Assembly: GCA_903834515.1 (NCBI GenBank)
Contig: CAILJM010000011.1
Location: 62,001 to 126,000, forward strand
Source: an uncultured Actinomycetes bacterium
GTDB lineage: Bacteria; Actinomycetota; Actinomycetes; Nanopelagicales; Nanopelagicaceae
DNA: 64,000 nucleotides
Direction: 5' to 3'
The translations under genes and the position numbers were made by a program. Position 1 is the stretch's first letter. The number at the start of each line of letters is the position of its first letter. Of this stretch, positions 37,852 to 46,961 are shown one piece after another. The notes under the pieces are model-generated. The model did not search any database. It was given only the letters and a program-made list of their open reading frames with translations, and was not told where the DNA came from.

Positions 37852-38367
37852 CTCACTTCTGGTTTGCGAGAGCAGAACTGGGAGTACTTTTGTCTGACCA
37901 ATAATCGGCATGAAGTTTGCATCACCTGACCACCGCGGAACAACGTGTTGATGGATGTGATCAGCCACGCCGGCTCCGGATATCGCTCCTTGGTTCATGC
38001 CAAGATTAAATCCCTTAGCGCCAGAGACCTTGCGCAGTACCTTCATCGCGTGGGCTGTTAAGGCAAAAATTTCATTACGCTCGTCCTCGTTGAGATCTGT
38101 TAAATCTGCAACATGTCGATAGGCGCATATAAGAAGATGCCCAGCGTTATATGGGTAGAGATTCATCACGACATAAGCATGGAGACCGCGGTAAACAATC
38201 AGTCCCTCTGCGTCGTCGAGATCTGGCACTCGACAGAAAGGACACGGAATTTCATTCCCAGGTAGCGGCCTATTTTCTCCTGATAAATAGCTCATCCGAT
38301 GCGGCGCCCATAAGCGTGACCATGAGTCCGGCATTCCGGCTCCACCTTGCAGCTCTTCGGCGCTCAT
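37825..38367 (-). CDS. HIT-family hydrolase (Ap4A phosphorylase-like)
   Basis: 180 aa. HIT triad HIHQHVVPRW near 145, plus CPFC near 41-44 that may bind zinc. Similar in order and context to mycobacterial Rv2613c, an Ap4A phosphorylase located between thrS and pgsA. Weak ribosome-binding site; an alternative ATG at 38334 has GGAG 5 bases upstream. Follows thrS after 3 bases. Confidence 0.85.
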   Translation of the reverse strand: MSAEELQGGAGMPDSWSRLWAPHRMSYLSGENRPLPGNEIPCPFCRVPDLDDAEGLIVYRGLHAYVVMNLYPYNAGHLLICAYRHVADLTDLNEDERNEIFALTAHAMKVLRKVSGAKGFNLGMNQGAISGAGVADHIHQHVVPRWSGDANFMPIIGQTKVLPVLLSQTRSELADNWDSV

Positions 38368-38370
38368 CTT

Positions 38371-40362
38371 TTATACCTGCGAACGCTCGGAGATCACCTT
38401 TGTAACTTCTGCGATCGCTTCATCGAGTGGGATTCCATTTCGCTGTTCACCGTTTCGGTAGCGGAATGAAACTGAACCCGCATTTTGATCTTCTTCACCT
38501 GCGATCATCATGAACGGAATCTTCTCAAGCTGAGCGTTTCGAATCTTCTTTTGCATGCGGTCATCGGAAGTATCCAACTCAATACGAATCCCCGCTTTGC
38601 GCATCTTCGCTGCCACGTCTTGAAGGTACGGCAAGAACGCATCTGCAACTGGGATTCCACGAACCTGCACTGGTGCCAGCCATGGAGGGAATGCACCTGC
38701 ATAGTGTTCGGTCAGCACCCCAAAGAACCGTTCAATCGATCCGAAAAGGGCGCGGTGGATCATAACTGGTTGTTGGCGAGAGCCATCGGTTGCCTGGTAT
38801 TCAAGATTGAATCTCTGTGGAAGTTGGAAATCGACTTGGATTGTAGACATCTGCCAGGTGCGACCGATTGCATCCTTCGCCTGAACCGAAATCTTTGGAC
38901 CATAAAAGGCTGCTCCGCCTGGATCATCCACCAATTCAAGATTTCTTTTTTCGGCTACTACGCGCAGGGCGTTTGTCGCTGCTTCCCAATCCTCATCGGA
39001 TCCAACTGACTTTGCTGGATTTCGCGTTGAGAGCTCTAGGTAGAAATCCTCTAGCCCATAATCGCGAAGCAAATTGAGTACAAAGGTCAAGAGAGAATCG
39101 AGTTCCTCTTGCATTTGATCCTTAGTGCAATAAATGTGCGCATCATCCTGGGTAAACCCGCGTGCGCGTGTAATTCCATGAATAACTCCTGATTTCTCGT
39201 AACGATAGACCGTTCCGAATTCAAAGAGACGAAGTGGCAACTCTCTATAAGAGCGTGGTCGTGATCTGTAGATGAGATTGTGGAAAGGGCAATTCATGGG
39301 CTTCATGTAATACTTCTGCCCAGCTTTCTTCACTGTTCCATCAGCGTGATATTCCTCGTCCATCACCATTGGTGGGTACATGCCCTCGGAGTACCAATCC
39401 AAGTGACCAGATGTCTCGAAAAGTGCCGCCTTCGTCAGATGCGGTGAATATACAAATTGATAATTTTCTTCTTCGTGGCGACGACGCGAATAATCTTCCA
39501 TCGCTCTGCGAATGATTCCACCCTTGGGATGAAAAACCGCTAGCCCGCTACCAACTTCTTCCGGAAAGGAGAAGAGATCGAGCTCTGCGCCCAGCCGGCG
39601 ATGATCGCGCTTCTCGGCCTCTGCGAGTAAATGCAGATACCCATCCAGCGCCTCCTGCGAAGGCCACGCTGTTCCATAAATACGTTGAAGCATCGGATTC
39701 TTCTCTGAACCACGCCAGTATGCTCCGGCTGATCGCATCAATTTAAAAGCAGGAATGTGTTTCGTCGATGGCAGGTGTGGACCACGACAGAGATCGGACC
39801 AAGCCGGTTGACCATCCCGTCCCAAATTGTCATAGATTGTGAGCTCGGTTCCGCCCACTTCGACATTTGATTCATCATCATGACCGGATTTCAACCCAAT
39901 CAATTCACATTTAAATGGCTCATTCTTGAGTTCGGCGAGAGCTTCTGCTTCTGAGACAACACGTCGACGAAATCTCTGACCCGCCTTCACAATCTTGCGC
40001 ATAGCCGATTCAAGCTTCTCTAGATCATCAGGCGTGAAAGGCTTCGCAGGGTCAAAGTCATAATAGAAACCATCCGTGATCGGCGGCCCAATACCGAGTT
40101 TTGTTTCAGGAAATACTTCTTGAACTGCCTGTGCGAGCACATGGGCCGTTGAGTGGCGAAGTACCGCCAATCCTTCGGGAGAATCAATATCTACCGATTC
40201 GATCTGATCGCCATCAAAGAGTTCGCTCCAAAGATCTCGAATTTCTCCATTGATGCGAGCTACGACGACCGTACTCTGTTCAGCAAAGAGGTGGGTTGGA
40301 CGTTGGTCTGGCGCGATCTCTGTGAGAACGCCGTTCACCGTGACTTTGATCAATCCACTCAT
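38371..40362 (-). CDS. thrS: Threonyl-tRNA synthetase
   Basis: 663 aa. TGS domain (1-60), editing domain with HSTAH, class II core with zinc ligands MNCPFH (Cys about 358), [12 protein letters not shown], and the C-terminal anticodon domain ([22 protein letters not shown]-like). TAACCT-N6-ATG upstream and no Shine-Dalgarno site suggest a leaderless thrS-HIT transcript starting 13 bases after pabC. Confidence 0.97.
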   Translation of the reverse strand: MSGLIKVTVNGVLTEIAPDQRPTHLFAEQSTVVVARINGEIRDLWSELFDGDQIESVDIDSPEGLAVLRHSTAHVLAQAVQEVFPETKLGIGPPITDGFYYDFDPAKPFTPDDLEKLESAMRKIVKAGQRFRRRVVSEAEALAELKNEPFKCELIGLKSGHDDESNVEVGGTELTIYDNLGRDGQPAWSDLCRGPHLPSTKHIPAFKLMRSAGAYWRGSEKNPMLQRIYGTAWPSQEALDGYLHLLAEAEKRDHRRLGAELDLFSFPEEVGSGLAVFHPKGGIIRRAMEDYSRRRHEEENYQFVYSPHLTKAALFETSGHLDWYSEGMYPPMVMDEEYHADGTVKKAGQKYYMKPMNCPFHNLIYRSRPRSYRELPLRLFEFGTVYRYEKSGVIHGITRARGFTQDDAHIYCTKDQMQEELDSLLTFVLNLLRDYGLEDFYLELSTRNPAKSVGSDEDWEAATNALRVVAEKRNLELVDDPGGAAFYGPKISVQAKDAIGRTWQMSTIQVDFQLPQRFNLEYQATDGSRQQPVMIHRALFGSIERFFGVLTEHYAGAFPPWLAPVQVRGIPVADAFLPYLQDVAAKMRKAGIRIELDTSDDRMQKKIRNAQLEKIPFMMIAGEEDQNAGSVSFRYRNGEQRNGIPLDEAIAEVTKVISERSQV

Positions 40363-40368
40363 GGGCTC

Positions 40369-40374
40369 AGGTTA
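40369..40374 (-). promoter_or_regulatory. -10 element of thrS, leaderless
   Basis: Minus-strand TAACCT, then GAGCCC and the thrS ATG; it abuts the pabC stop codon. Confidence 0.5.
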
Positions 40375-41157
40375 TCAAGAATTTGGATCTGAATCCGATC
40401 GTTCTTGAAATTCGGCGCGAAGGGCTTTGACTTCAGCCGAATCGGTAAATATAAATTCAGAATCCCCATCAATAACCGAGTTGATCGGATGAATTTCCCG
40501 GATGCTGGAGAGCAGATAGAGACCTGAAACAGAACCGAGCTCTACTCTATGAATCTCCCTCTCTGAAATAACTGGGAACCAATCCAAAAGAAGTTCACGG
40601 ACTATTCCTGGCAAGGCACCCGAGTTCACAGGAGGTGTCACCAACTTCCCATCGATTTCGATGAGTAGGTTCGCGAAACCAGTTTCGACAATCTCTTCGC
40701 GCTCATTGAGATAGAGCAGATCTTCATATCCGTGTTCATCGGCAATTCGCTGCCCAAAACTCGCCTCGGTATATGCCAGCGTTTTGTGTCCGGCGAGGAA
40801 GCCCTTGGAGTATCGAGGGTACGGAGCGATTCCCAACCGATATGTGGCAGTCCGGTCAATATCGATCGCATGATGAGTGATGAGGTAATCCCCATTGGAG
40901 AAGTAGGTAATTCTTAACCTGCCACGTGAGAACTTATCGTTCTTCGCCATCTCTAGAACCATGGCTGCGATCTGAGCGATATCTCCGCCAATATATTTCA
41001 ACTCCGAGATCGAGCGAGACAACCTTGCAAGGTGGCGATTGAGAAAATATGCATTTCCATCAATCGTCTTCAGCGTTTCGATAAGTGCATCTGCTCGTAA
41101 CCACGGATGGTTCAGCGAAGGAAGTTCAAAATTGCCGCCACTCCAAAACTCGCTCAT
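40375..41157 (-). CDS. pabC: Aminodeoxychorismate lyase / class IV aminotransferase
   Basis: Releases pyruvate from aminodeoxychorismate to give p-aminobenzoate for folate. 260 aa, fold type IV PLP enzyme: Lys125 in GHKTLAYTEA, ETGFANLLIE (about 158-167) and VNSGALPGIVREL. ATGA overlap with pabB. A D-amino-acid or branched-chain transaminase is the alternative, but the pairing with pabB favours PabC. Confidence 0.87.
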   Translation of the reverse strand: MSEFWSGGNFELPSLNHPWLRADALIETLKTIDGNAYFLNRHLARLSRSISELKYIGGDIAQIAAMVLEMAKNDKFSRGRLRITYFSNGDYLITHHAIDIDRTATYRLGIAPYPRYSKGFLAGHKTLAYTEASFGQRIADEHGYEDLLYLNEREEIVETGFANLLIEIDGKLVTPPVNSGALPGIVRELLLDWFPVISEREIHRVELGSVSGLYLLSSIREIHPINSVIDGDSEFIFTDSAEVKALRAEFQERSDSDPNS

Positions 41158-42152
41158 GATAGAAATCTACCGTCTGCAATTGCCAATAATCTGGCGGCCT
41201 TCAGTTCAGTCTCATCCCATTCGATCGAAGCATCACTGCCCCATGTAATCCCAGCGCCGGTACCAAAATGGAGTCGCCCTGATTCCTGCCAGAAGGTGCG
41301 AATCGCAACGGCCAAGACCGCCTCATCGCCATGAACCCAGCCGATTACTCCTGTGTATGGCCCGCGTGTTGATTCATTCGCTGCGATCATCTTGATCGCA
41401 CTTGACTTGGGGGCGCCTGAGATCGATCCCGCGGGAAGTAACCGATCAGAGATGGTTGGCCAATCGACATCGGCCCGAAGTCTTCCTACTACATCCGAAA
41501 CGAGATGATAGAGACCCGGGTGTTGCTCCACCGCCAAGACTCTCGGTGTCTCTATCGAACCGACCTCGCATACGATTCCAAGATCGTTTCGAATGAGATC
41601 GACGATCATGATGTTCTCTGGACTATCTTTCTCGAGGAATGTTGGTGTTCGCGAAGTTCCCTTGATCGGAGAACTCTTTACTCTCCTCGCACCATCTCTT
41701 ACCTTGATTTCCAGGAAGAGTTCTGGCGATGCCGATGCAATCTCTTTGTGAGGCGTGCGTAAGAAGCTTGCATATGGAGAAGGATTTTCCTTCATCAACT
41801 CGACGAAGAGAGATTCCATAGGTTGATCGTTCGGTCGTGAAAATTTTCGACAGGCATTGCATTGGTAGAGATCACCTTGTGCAATCGCGTCTCTTATTCG
41901 CTCCACATAGAGGATGTACTCCTCGCGTGACATTTCACTCTGCCATGGCTCGAAGGACGGCCGCCAAACTTCTGTCGGGGGAAATGGATCGTCATAAACA
42001 TCGGCAAACTTTGCACAATGCCAATTCCCTTCGTAATCAACGGTAACCGCCCAAAAATCACCGTCATGCAGGTCTGCTGGATCGGTCGAAATCTGAGTCA
42101 GAGTCGTCGCAGACTTACCCTTCATCCAGAAGCGAGGCTCTCGGGAATTCAT
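41154..42152 (-). CDS. pabB: Aminodeoxychorismate synthase component I
   Basis: Aminates chorismate in p-aminobenzoate synthesis. 332 aa, chorismate-binding domain with a shortened N-terminal region. SSPIKGT (Lys164) distinguishes PabB from anthranilate synthase, which has PIAGT. Also SPELFLE, DLIRNDLG, LPAGSISGAPK and TGVIGW. No pabA glutaminase is nearby. TACCGT-N6-ATG suggests a leaderless pabB-pabC transcript, divergent from the tRNA cluster. Confidence 0.9.
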   Translation of the reverse strand: MNSREPRFWMKGKSATTLTQISTDPADLHDGDFWAVTVDYEGNWHCAKFADVYDDPFPPTEVWRPSFEPWQSEMSREEYILYVERIRDAIAQGDLYQCNACRKFSRPNDQPMESLFVELMKENPSPYASFLRTPHKEIASASPELFLEIKVRDGARRVKSSPIKGTSRTPTFLEKDSPENIMIVDLIRNDLGIVCEVGSIETPRVLAVEQHPGLYHLVSDVVGRLRADVDWPTISDRLLPAGSISGAPKSSAIKMIAANESTRGPYTGVIGWVHGDEAVLAVAIRTFWQESGRLHFGTGAGITWGSDASIEWDETELKAARLLAIADGRFLS

Positions 42153-42158
42153 TTCTAC

Positions 42159-42164
42159 ACGGTA
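42159..42164 (-). promoter_or_regulatory. -10 element of pabB, leaderless
   Basis: Minus-strand TACCGT, then GTAGAA and the pabB ATG. Confidence 0.5.
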
Positions 42165-42259
42165 GCCGATTCCACCCCGAAGGGCGGTTGGCGCACATAC
42201 GGGTATTTGCGCTAGATTTCACCCTCTGCCAGTTGGGGTAAATCCCAGCGAACAGTATG

Positions 42260-42332
42260 CGGACGTAGCGCAGTTGGTAGCGCGGAACCTTGCCAAGGTT
42301 CAGGTCGCCGGTTCGAACCCGGTCGTCCGCTC
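42260..42332 (+). tRNA. tRNA-Gly (anticodon GCC)
   Basis: Acceptor GCGGACG pairs with CGTCCGC; D-arm GCGC/GCGC; anticodon arm GAACC-TTGCCAA-GGTTC with GCC at 42293-42295; T-arm CGCCGGTTCGAACCCGG. CCA is not encoded. Confidence 0.95.
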
Positions 42333-42344
42333 GCAGGAAAAATG

Positions 42345-42417
42345 GTCGGATGGCCGAGAGGCGAGGCTCAGGACTGCAAATCCTGCCACACGGGTTCAAA
42401 TCCCGTTCCGACCTCCA
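42345..42417 (+). tRNA. tRNA-Cys (anticodon GCA)
   Basis: Acceptor GGTCGGA pairs with TCCGACC; anticodon arm CAGGA-CTGCAAA-TCCTG with GCA at 42376-42378; T-arm CGGG-TTCAAAT-CCCG; CCA encoded. Confidence 0.95.
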
Positions 42418-42501
42418 TTCTGCAAAGAGTGAGGAATGAAGAGAAAGAAAAGGGAAAAAGAAGTACCACCGTTGTTCTTCTAGCGATAGAGGAAACAGTA
42501 T

Positions 42502-42576
42502 GGATCGTTGGCTCAGCGGTAGAGCACCACATTGACATTGTGGGGGTCACTGGTTCGATCCCAGTACGGTCCACCA
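42502..42576 (+). tRNA. tRNA-Val (anticodon GAC)
   Basis: Acceptor GGATCGT pairs with ACGGTCC (one G-U); anticodon arm CCACA-TTGACAT-TGTGG with GAC at 42534-42536; T-arm ACTGG-TTCGATC-CCAGT; CCA encoded. Gly-Cys-Val is a frequent actinobacterial tRNA order. Confidence 0.95.
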
Positions 42577-42692
42577 AAAATAATGAATGAGTCGAATATC
42601 CATCATTTTCCACTTCCCTTTGATGAGATCAAGATCAAATTAATAATAGTGCTGTCTCTCGCCATATCGGCTAGATGATTCTTTCGCGGTTC

Positions 42693-42698
42693 TACGCT
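42693..42698 (+). promoter_or_regulatory. -10 element of the nitronate monooxygenase-like gene, leaderless
   Basis: TACGCT, then CGTGAC and ATG at 42705; it decides the start in favour of 42705 over 42675. Confidence 0.5.
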
Positions 42699-42704
42699 CG
42701 TGAC

Positions 42705-44132
42705 ATGAAGAGCGCTACGACGAAAAGGTACCCCAAGATCATTCAGGGCGGCATGGGAATTGCTGTCTCCTCCTGGCAACTTGCGCGCCAGATTTCTCTT
42801 GCCGGCGAATTAGGTGTTGTTTCTGGAACTGCAATTGATTCGGTTATTGCTCGTCGACTCCAAGATGGCGATCTTTCAGGTGACATCAGGCGAGCCCTCG
42901 CTCACTTCCCTGACAAGGCGATCGAGTGCGAAATACTGAAAAGGTATTTCAGCGAAGGCGGCAGAGATGAAACGACGCCGTATATCGATCTGCCGAAACT
43001 CACGCTTAAACCGACAAAGATGACTGCGGACCTCTTGGTCGCAGCAACCTTCGTCGAAGTCTGGCTCGCAAAAGAGGGTCACGATGGAATCATTGGCATC
43101 AATTTGCTAGAGAAGATACAACTAGCAATACCCGCCCAAATATTTGGAGCGATCCTCGCTGGTGTTGATTACATTTTGATGGGTGCGGGAATTCCGGCAC
43201 AAATCCCCAAATTAATTGATGAACTTTCTCAGGGCAATCCAGTCTCAATGCGCGTAGACATCGCTGATACTCAAGATAAATACACGATCACATTCGATCC
43301 GCATGCGGTTCTCGGTACAACACCGCCATTCGCTCGCCCTCGCTTTTTAGCAATAGTTTCATCGCATGCGTTGGTCGCATATCTCAACAGGGATAGTGAA
43401 ACCAAGCCTGATGGCTATGTGATTGAAAACCACATGGCTGGTGGCCACAATGCACCTCCGCGAGCGAAGAACTCGATAGATGACCGCGGTGAATCAATAT
43501 ATACAGAGTTGGATACTCCGAATATTGAAAAAATTAGGTCGTTGGGCTCCCCCTTCTGGCTTGCTGGTGGATATGGCACACCGGAGAAAATTGAAGAGGC
43601 AATAAAACTTGGCGCTCAAGGCGTGCAGGTAGGTTCGCTCTTCGCGCTAGCCAAGGAATCTGGATTTACCGATGAGATTCGAACCCAACTCAGACGCTCG
43701 TTGACTCTTAACACTTTGCAGATCATGACTGATGCCGCGGCTTCTCCCACCGGATTTCCTTTCAAGGTTGCGCAATTGCCGCACACTCTCTCTGGCGAGA
43801 ATCTCTTTGCCGAACGAACGAAGATTTGCGACCTGGGCTATCTTCGCCAACCTTTCAAGCGACCAACTGGTGGTATCGGCTATCGCTGTCCGGGCGAACC
43901 AGATGCGAGCTTCGAATTTAAAAATGGCGACCTCGATGCATCTGCGGGTTCGAAGTGTCTCTGCAATGCGCTCATGGCTGATATTGGCCTTGGCCAAGTG
44001 CGGCCGGATGGAAGAGTTGAGTTGCCGCTCGTGACAATCGGATCTGATCTCGATGGTCCAAGTCGCATGGCTAAGAGCCATCCCTTCGGGTGGGATGCGC
44101 TCGAGGCTATTAAATTCTTACGCCAAAAGTAA
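42705..44132 (+). CDS. Nitronate monooxygenase-like FMN oxidoreductase
   Basis: 475 aa, 2-nitropropane dioxygenase TIM-barrel family. KIIQGGMGIAVSSWQLA at the N-terminus, YILMGAGIP, ENHMAGGHNAPPR, the FMN-phosphate region WLAGGYGTPEKIEEAIKLGAQGVQVGSLF. The C-terminal extension carries YRCPGEP and SKCLCNAL, three cysteines that could bind metal. The ATG at 42705 is supported by the promoter and by similarity beginning just after it. Substrate unknown; related enzymes also serve in fatty-acid or polyketide reduction. Confidence 0.82.
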   Translation: MKSATTKRYPKIIQGGMGIAVSSWQLARQISLAGELGVVSGTAIDSVIARRLQDGDLSGDIRRALAHFPDKAIECEILKRYFSEGGRDETTPYIDLPKLTLKPTKMTADLLVAATFVEVWLAKEGHDGIIGINLLEKIQLAIPAQIFGAILAGVDYILMGAGIPAQIPKLIDELSQGNPVSMRVDIADTQDKYTITFDPHAVLGTTPPFARPRFLAIVSSHALVAYLNRDSETKPDGYVIENHMAGGHNAPPRAKNSIDDRGESIYTELDTPNIEKIRSLGSPFWLAGGYGTPEKIEEAIKLGAQGVQVGSLFALAKESGFTDEIRTQLRRSLTLNTLQIMTDAAASPTGFPFKVAQLPHTLSGENLFAERTKICDLGYLRQPFKRPTGGIGYRCPGEPDASFEFKNGDLDASAGSKCLCNALMADIGLGQVRPDGRVELPLVTIGSDLDGPSRMAKSHPFGWDALEAIKFLRQK

Positions 44133-44152
44133 GGAAGTAAGCGCGCGAAGTT

Positions 44153-44605
44153 TTAACTCAGAAAGTCTGAGAGTTGAATCTTTCCCATATCGCGCAATAT
44201 TCCCCAATTTTTCTGAGCCTTTTCGGGATCTGAGTGGCCTAAATACTCCCGCATTTGAAGAGGGGTTATTTGCCAACTCACTCCCCATTTATCCGTGCAC
44301 CATCCGCATTGCCCTGCTTCGCCTTCTGCAATAATCGCCGCCCAGAGTCGATCGGTTTCTGCTTGACCATCGCATTGAATCGAAAGAGAAATCGAGGAGT
44401 TGAACTTTGGACCGCCCTCTATACACATGCCGATAAATTCGTGGCCAAAGATTGTGAAATCTGCAGTGAAGAGTGGGGCACCCTCACCCATGCGATTCTC
44501 TTCCTTGATGACAACATCTTTAAAGGTTCGCTTATAGAAGTTGAGCGCTTCCTCAAGATCATTTTGGAACCAGAGAAAAGTCTTAAGAACAGTTGGCTCT
44601 GTCAT
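44153..44605 (-). CDS. VOC-family protein (PhnB / 3-demethylubiquinone methyltransferase-like fold)
   Basis: 150 aa. Starts with TFLWFQNDLEEALNFYKRTF, ends with QCGWCTDKWGVSWQITP, the typical PhnB-like glyoxalase/bleomycin-resistance fold signature. No clear metal triad is visible, and the biochemical role of these proteins is generally unknown. Its ATG overlaps the esterase stop by one base, so the two are co-translated. Converges with the nitronate monooxygenase-like gene. Confidence 0.8.
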   Translation of the reverse strand: MTEPTVLKTFLWFQNDLEEALNFYKRTFKDVVIKEENRMGEGAPLFTADFTIFGHEFIGMCIEGGPKFNSSISLSIQCDGQAETDRLWAAIIAEGEAGQCGWCTDKWGVSWQITPLQMREYLGHSDPEKAQKNWGILRDMGKIQLSDFLS

Positions 44606-45363
44606 CAGGACCTCGATTGAACAAAGGCAAGGGACTTTTCGAATATCTCCTGCGCGTCGTAGTCCAGATTGGCTACGTGATAACTATTCGTTAGCTCCAC
44701 TCGCACTTTAGACTCAGAGCCAATCTCATTCATGATGATCTCGGTATTTGAAACCGGCAATACATGATCCTCTGTGGAATGAAAGAGAAGCAGGGGTGAC
44801 TTTATTTTTGCGAGAGACTTTCGCGTTGCCTTGAGCAATTTGTTGAGCTGAACAACGCCTTTAGTCGGCAGTACGTCATATCCCCATTCAGTGACACCAG
44901 GCTTCTTAATATCATCACCGACAGATGATCGACCGGGTTGAAAGAGTGCGATCACGGGTGCGAACTTTATGAGATTTCCCGGAATATGAATCATAGGATT
45001 TACAAGAACTATTCCATCCACATCATGTTTGCTTGCAACTTTAAGAGTTGTGCCGCCGCCCATTGAGAGGCCGAAGATGAAAACCTTTGTGCATGAAGCT
45101 TGTAGGAGAGCGAGCTCGGCTGCCGCCTTCGCTGGCCACTCTTCCCACTTGGTTGCATTCAAGTCCTGCCACTTGGTTCCATGACCAGGCAAGCGAGGAA
45201 CGCGGACTGAATATCCGTGTTCGCTCATGAAGTGAGCCCATGGGCGCATAGAAGCCGGAGAGCCCGTAAAGCCATGGATGAAGAGGATTCCTGTCTCTTT
45301 GTGAGATGTTCCCTCAGCTGAATAATCTTGAAGCCAGCCCTCTGGTGCTTGTGACGTAGACAT
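44605..45363 (-). CDS. Alpha/beta hydrolase, carboxylesterase/monoacylglycerol lipase type
   Basis: 252 aa. Catalytic triad can be placed: Ser100 in GLSMGG, Asp199 in HSTEDHVLP, His229 in NSYHVANLD; oxyanion motif HGFTGSP near 30. Similar to the Est30 type of thermostable esterases and monoacylglycerol lipases. TAGATT-N6-ATG gives a predicted leaderless start. Confidence 0.87.
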   Translation of the reverse strand: MSTSQAPEGWLQDYSAEGTSHKETGILFIHGFTGSPASMRPWAHFMSEHGYSVRVPRLPGHGTKWQDLNATKWEEWPAKAAAELALLQASCTKVFIFGLSMGGGTTLKVASKHDVDGIVLVNPMIHIPGNLIKFAPVIALFQPGRSSVGDDIKKPGVTEWGYDVLPTKGVVQLNKLLKATRKSLAKIKSPLLLFHSTEDHVLPVSNTEIIMNEIGSESKVRVELTNSYHVANLDYDAQEIFEKSLAFVQSRS

Positions 45364-45369
45364 GTCGGA

Positions 45370-45375
45370 AATCTA
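45370..45375 (-). promoter_or_regulatory. -10 element of the esterase gene, leaderless
   Basis: Minus-strand TAGATT, then TCCGAC and ATG; directly downstream of the EamA transporter stop. Confidence 0.5.
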
Positions 45376-46215
45376 TTACCCAGCAGAGATAAGAGCAACG
45401 CCCGCGACGGCAAAAACCACGCCAATGTACTGAAGGCCGTAGAGTCGTTCGTGAAGGAATCGGTATGCAAGCAGTGTTGTCACTACCGGAAAGAGTGAGC
45501 CAAGCACCATGGCAATTGAAACCAATCCGTGCGTCGTCGATACGCCAAGGAAGAAATTTGCCAAGAAGTCAGCTGCGCCAATTGCAGCTAAGGCAAGAAA
45601 TTCTGGTCGACCAAGACCGCCAATACTCTTGTATCTCCAAGCCAACATGCCGCAAATGGAAACCGTGAATACCCTCATGCTCGTCATGGTGAGCAGGGCT
45701 CCATGCACCGAACCCCGTGCCATAAAAACCAGAGCGATGCCAAACATCACGGCAGTAAGACCGCCAAGTGCAACGGGTTTGAGGCTTAGTCCCGATTTAA
45801 CTTCTGGCCCCGAGGCGAGGAAACATCCGATCAGCGCAATTGCCATCCCAATAATTTGAATCAGCGAGGGGCGCTCCCCTTTCAGTAATCCATAGATGAG
45901 TGGAATCACAGCGCTCAACGAGGTAATCGGTGCGACCACTCCCATCTTTCCTGTTGATAATCCAGCGTAATAACTCACCAACCCAATGAACCCAGCGATG
46001 CCAGCAAAGAGACCCGAAAGAAAATATCCGCCAAGACTCAACGTTGGACTCACCCAACTCGATGAGACAGTAAGCATCGCTAACCCAATAAATAATCCGA
46101 TTGCCTGCGATGCGCCTGTGACGGCTAGCGCTGGAAAACGCTTCGAGAGTTTTCCTCCTAGAAAATCTGAGGAACCCCATAGAAAACTAGAGAAGAGTGC
46201 GAGTCCGGCGAACAT
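45376..46215 (-). CDS. EamA/DMT-family transporter
   Basis: 279 aa with about ten hydrophobic helices in two five-helix EamA halves (LWGSSDFLGGKLSKRFPAL... and VALGGLTAVMFGIALVF...). Drug/metabolite transporter superfamily; substrate cannot be told. The ATG at 46215 is preferred to the TTG two codons earlier. Confidence 0.83.
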   Translation of the reverse strand: MFAGLALFSSFLWGSSDFLGGKLSKRFPALAVTGASQAIGLFIGLAMLTVSSSWVSPTLSLGGYFLSGLFAGIAGFIGLVSYYAGLSTGKMGVVAPITSLSAVIPLIYGLLKGERPSLIQIIGMAIALIGCFLASGPEVKSGLSLKPVALGGLTAVMFGIALVFMARGSVHGALLTMTSMRVFTVSICGMLAWRYKSIGGLGRPEFLALAAIGAADFLANFFLGVSTTHGLVSIAMVLGSLFPVVTTLLAYRFLHERLYGLQYIGVVFAVAGVALISAG

Positions 46216-46241
46216 GTGCAAAGTATGTCAGTGAAAAACGA

Positions 46242-46247
46242 TAAATT
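46242..46247 (+). promoter_or_regulatory. -10 element of the exonuclease gene, leaderless
   Basis: TAAATT, then TGTTGA and GTG at 46254; this supports the GTG start. Confidence 0.5.
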
Positions 46248-46253
46248 TGTTGA

Positions 46254-46961
46254 GTGAATTCCATAGCCCTATCCAAGGATTTGTCAGAGACGATCTTCGT
46301 TGTCGTTGACCTTGAGACAACGGGTGGTTCTCCAAAGAACGGCTGCGGTATTACCGAAATCGGCGCGGTAAAAATTCAAGGGGGCCAAGTATTAGGCGAA
46401 TTCAAAACCTTCGTAAACCCCCTATCGCCAATTCCATCTTTTATCACCGCGCTTACCGGGATTACCGATCTGATGGTCGCGACCTCACCCATAATTGATG
46501 AGGCCTTGCCACAGTTCTTAGAGTTTTGTGGTGCGAACGATTCGACTGTCCTCGTGGCCCACAACGCACCCTTTGACATTGGGTTTTTGAAGGCGGCCGC
46601 TTCTGATTGTGATATTGCCTGGCCCGATTATCTTGTGATCGATACTGCGCGACTTGCACGGAGACTGCTAAGTCGCGATGAGGTGCCCAATTGCAAACTA
46701 GGGACTCTCGCTATCTTTTTCAACACAGAGGTAAAACCCACACACCGAGCCCTCGACGATGCACAAACAACCGTTGATGTTCTCTATGGTCTCTTCGAAA
46801 GATGTGGCTCGCTGGGAATCACAACTCTCGAAGCCTTACTCGCAAAGAGCCAGAAGCGTCATAAGCGATCTCCTCGGGGTGAATACGCAGTGCATTGGGA
46901 GATCCGCGAAGAATCTATGCACGCCGAGATCCAGAATTGGGAGGCTACGAACGACGACTAA
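46254..46961 (+). CDS. DnaQ-like DEDDh 3'-5' exonuclease
   Basis: 235 aa. All five DEDDh residues are present: Asp19 and Glu21 in VVVDLETTG, Asp108 in HNAPFDIGF, His164 and Asp169 in HRALDDA. The C-terminal 60 residues are basic and unrecognised. Many actinobacterial homologues are fused to a UvrC-like GIY-YIG domain; that domain is absent here. GTG start. Converges with trpD (17 bp overlap). Confidence 0.85.
   Translation: MNSIALSKDLSETIFVVVDLETTGGSPKNGCGITEIGAVKIQGGQVLGEFKTFVNPLSPIPSFITALTGITDLMVATSPIIDEALPQFLEFCGANDSTVLVAHNAPFDIGFLKAAASDCDIAWPDYLVIDTARLARRLLSRDEVPNCKLGTLAIFFNTEVKPTHRALDDAQTTVDVLYGLFERCGSLGITTLEALLAKSQKRHKRSPRGEYAVHWEIREESMHAEIQNWEATNDD

Noticed and set aside
38485-39009. 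174-codon plus-strand frame opposite thrS
   Set aside because: Antisense shadow of a highly conserved synthetase; no family resemblance.
44157-44171. Hairpin CTCAGA/TCTGAG at the end of the VOC gene
   Set aside because: Only 6 bp, within coding sequence, and no U-run on either side, so not called a terminator.
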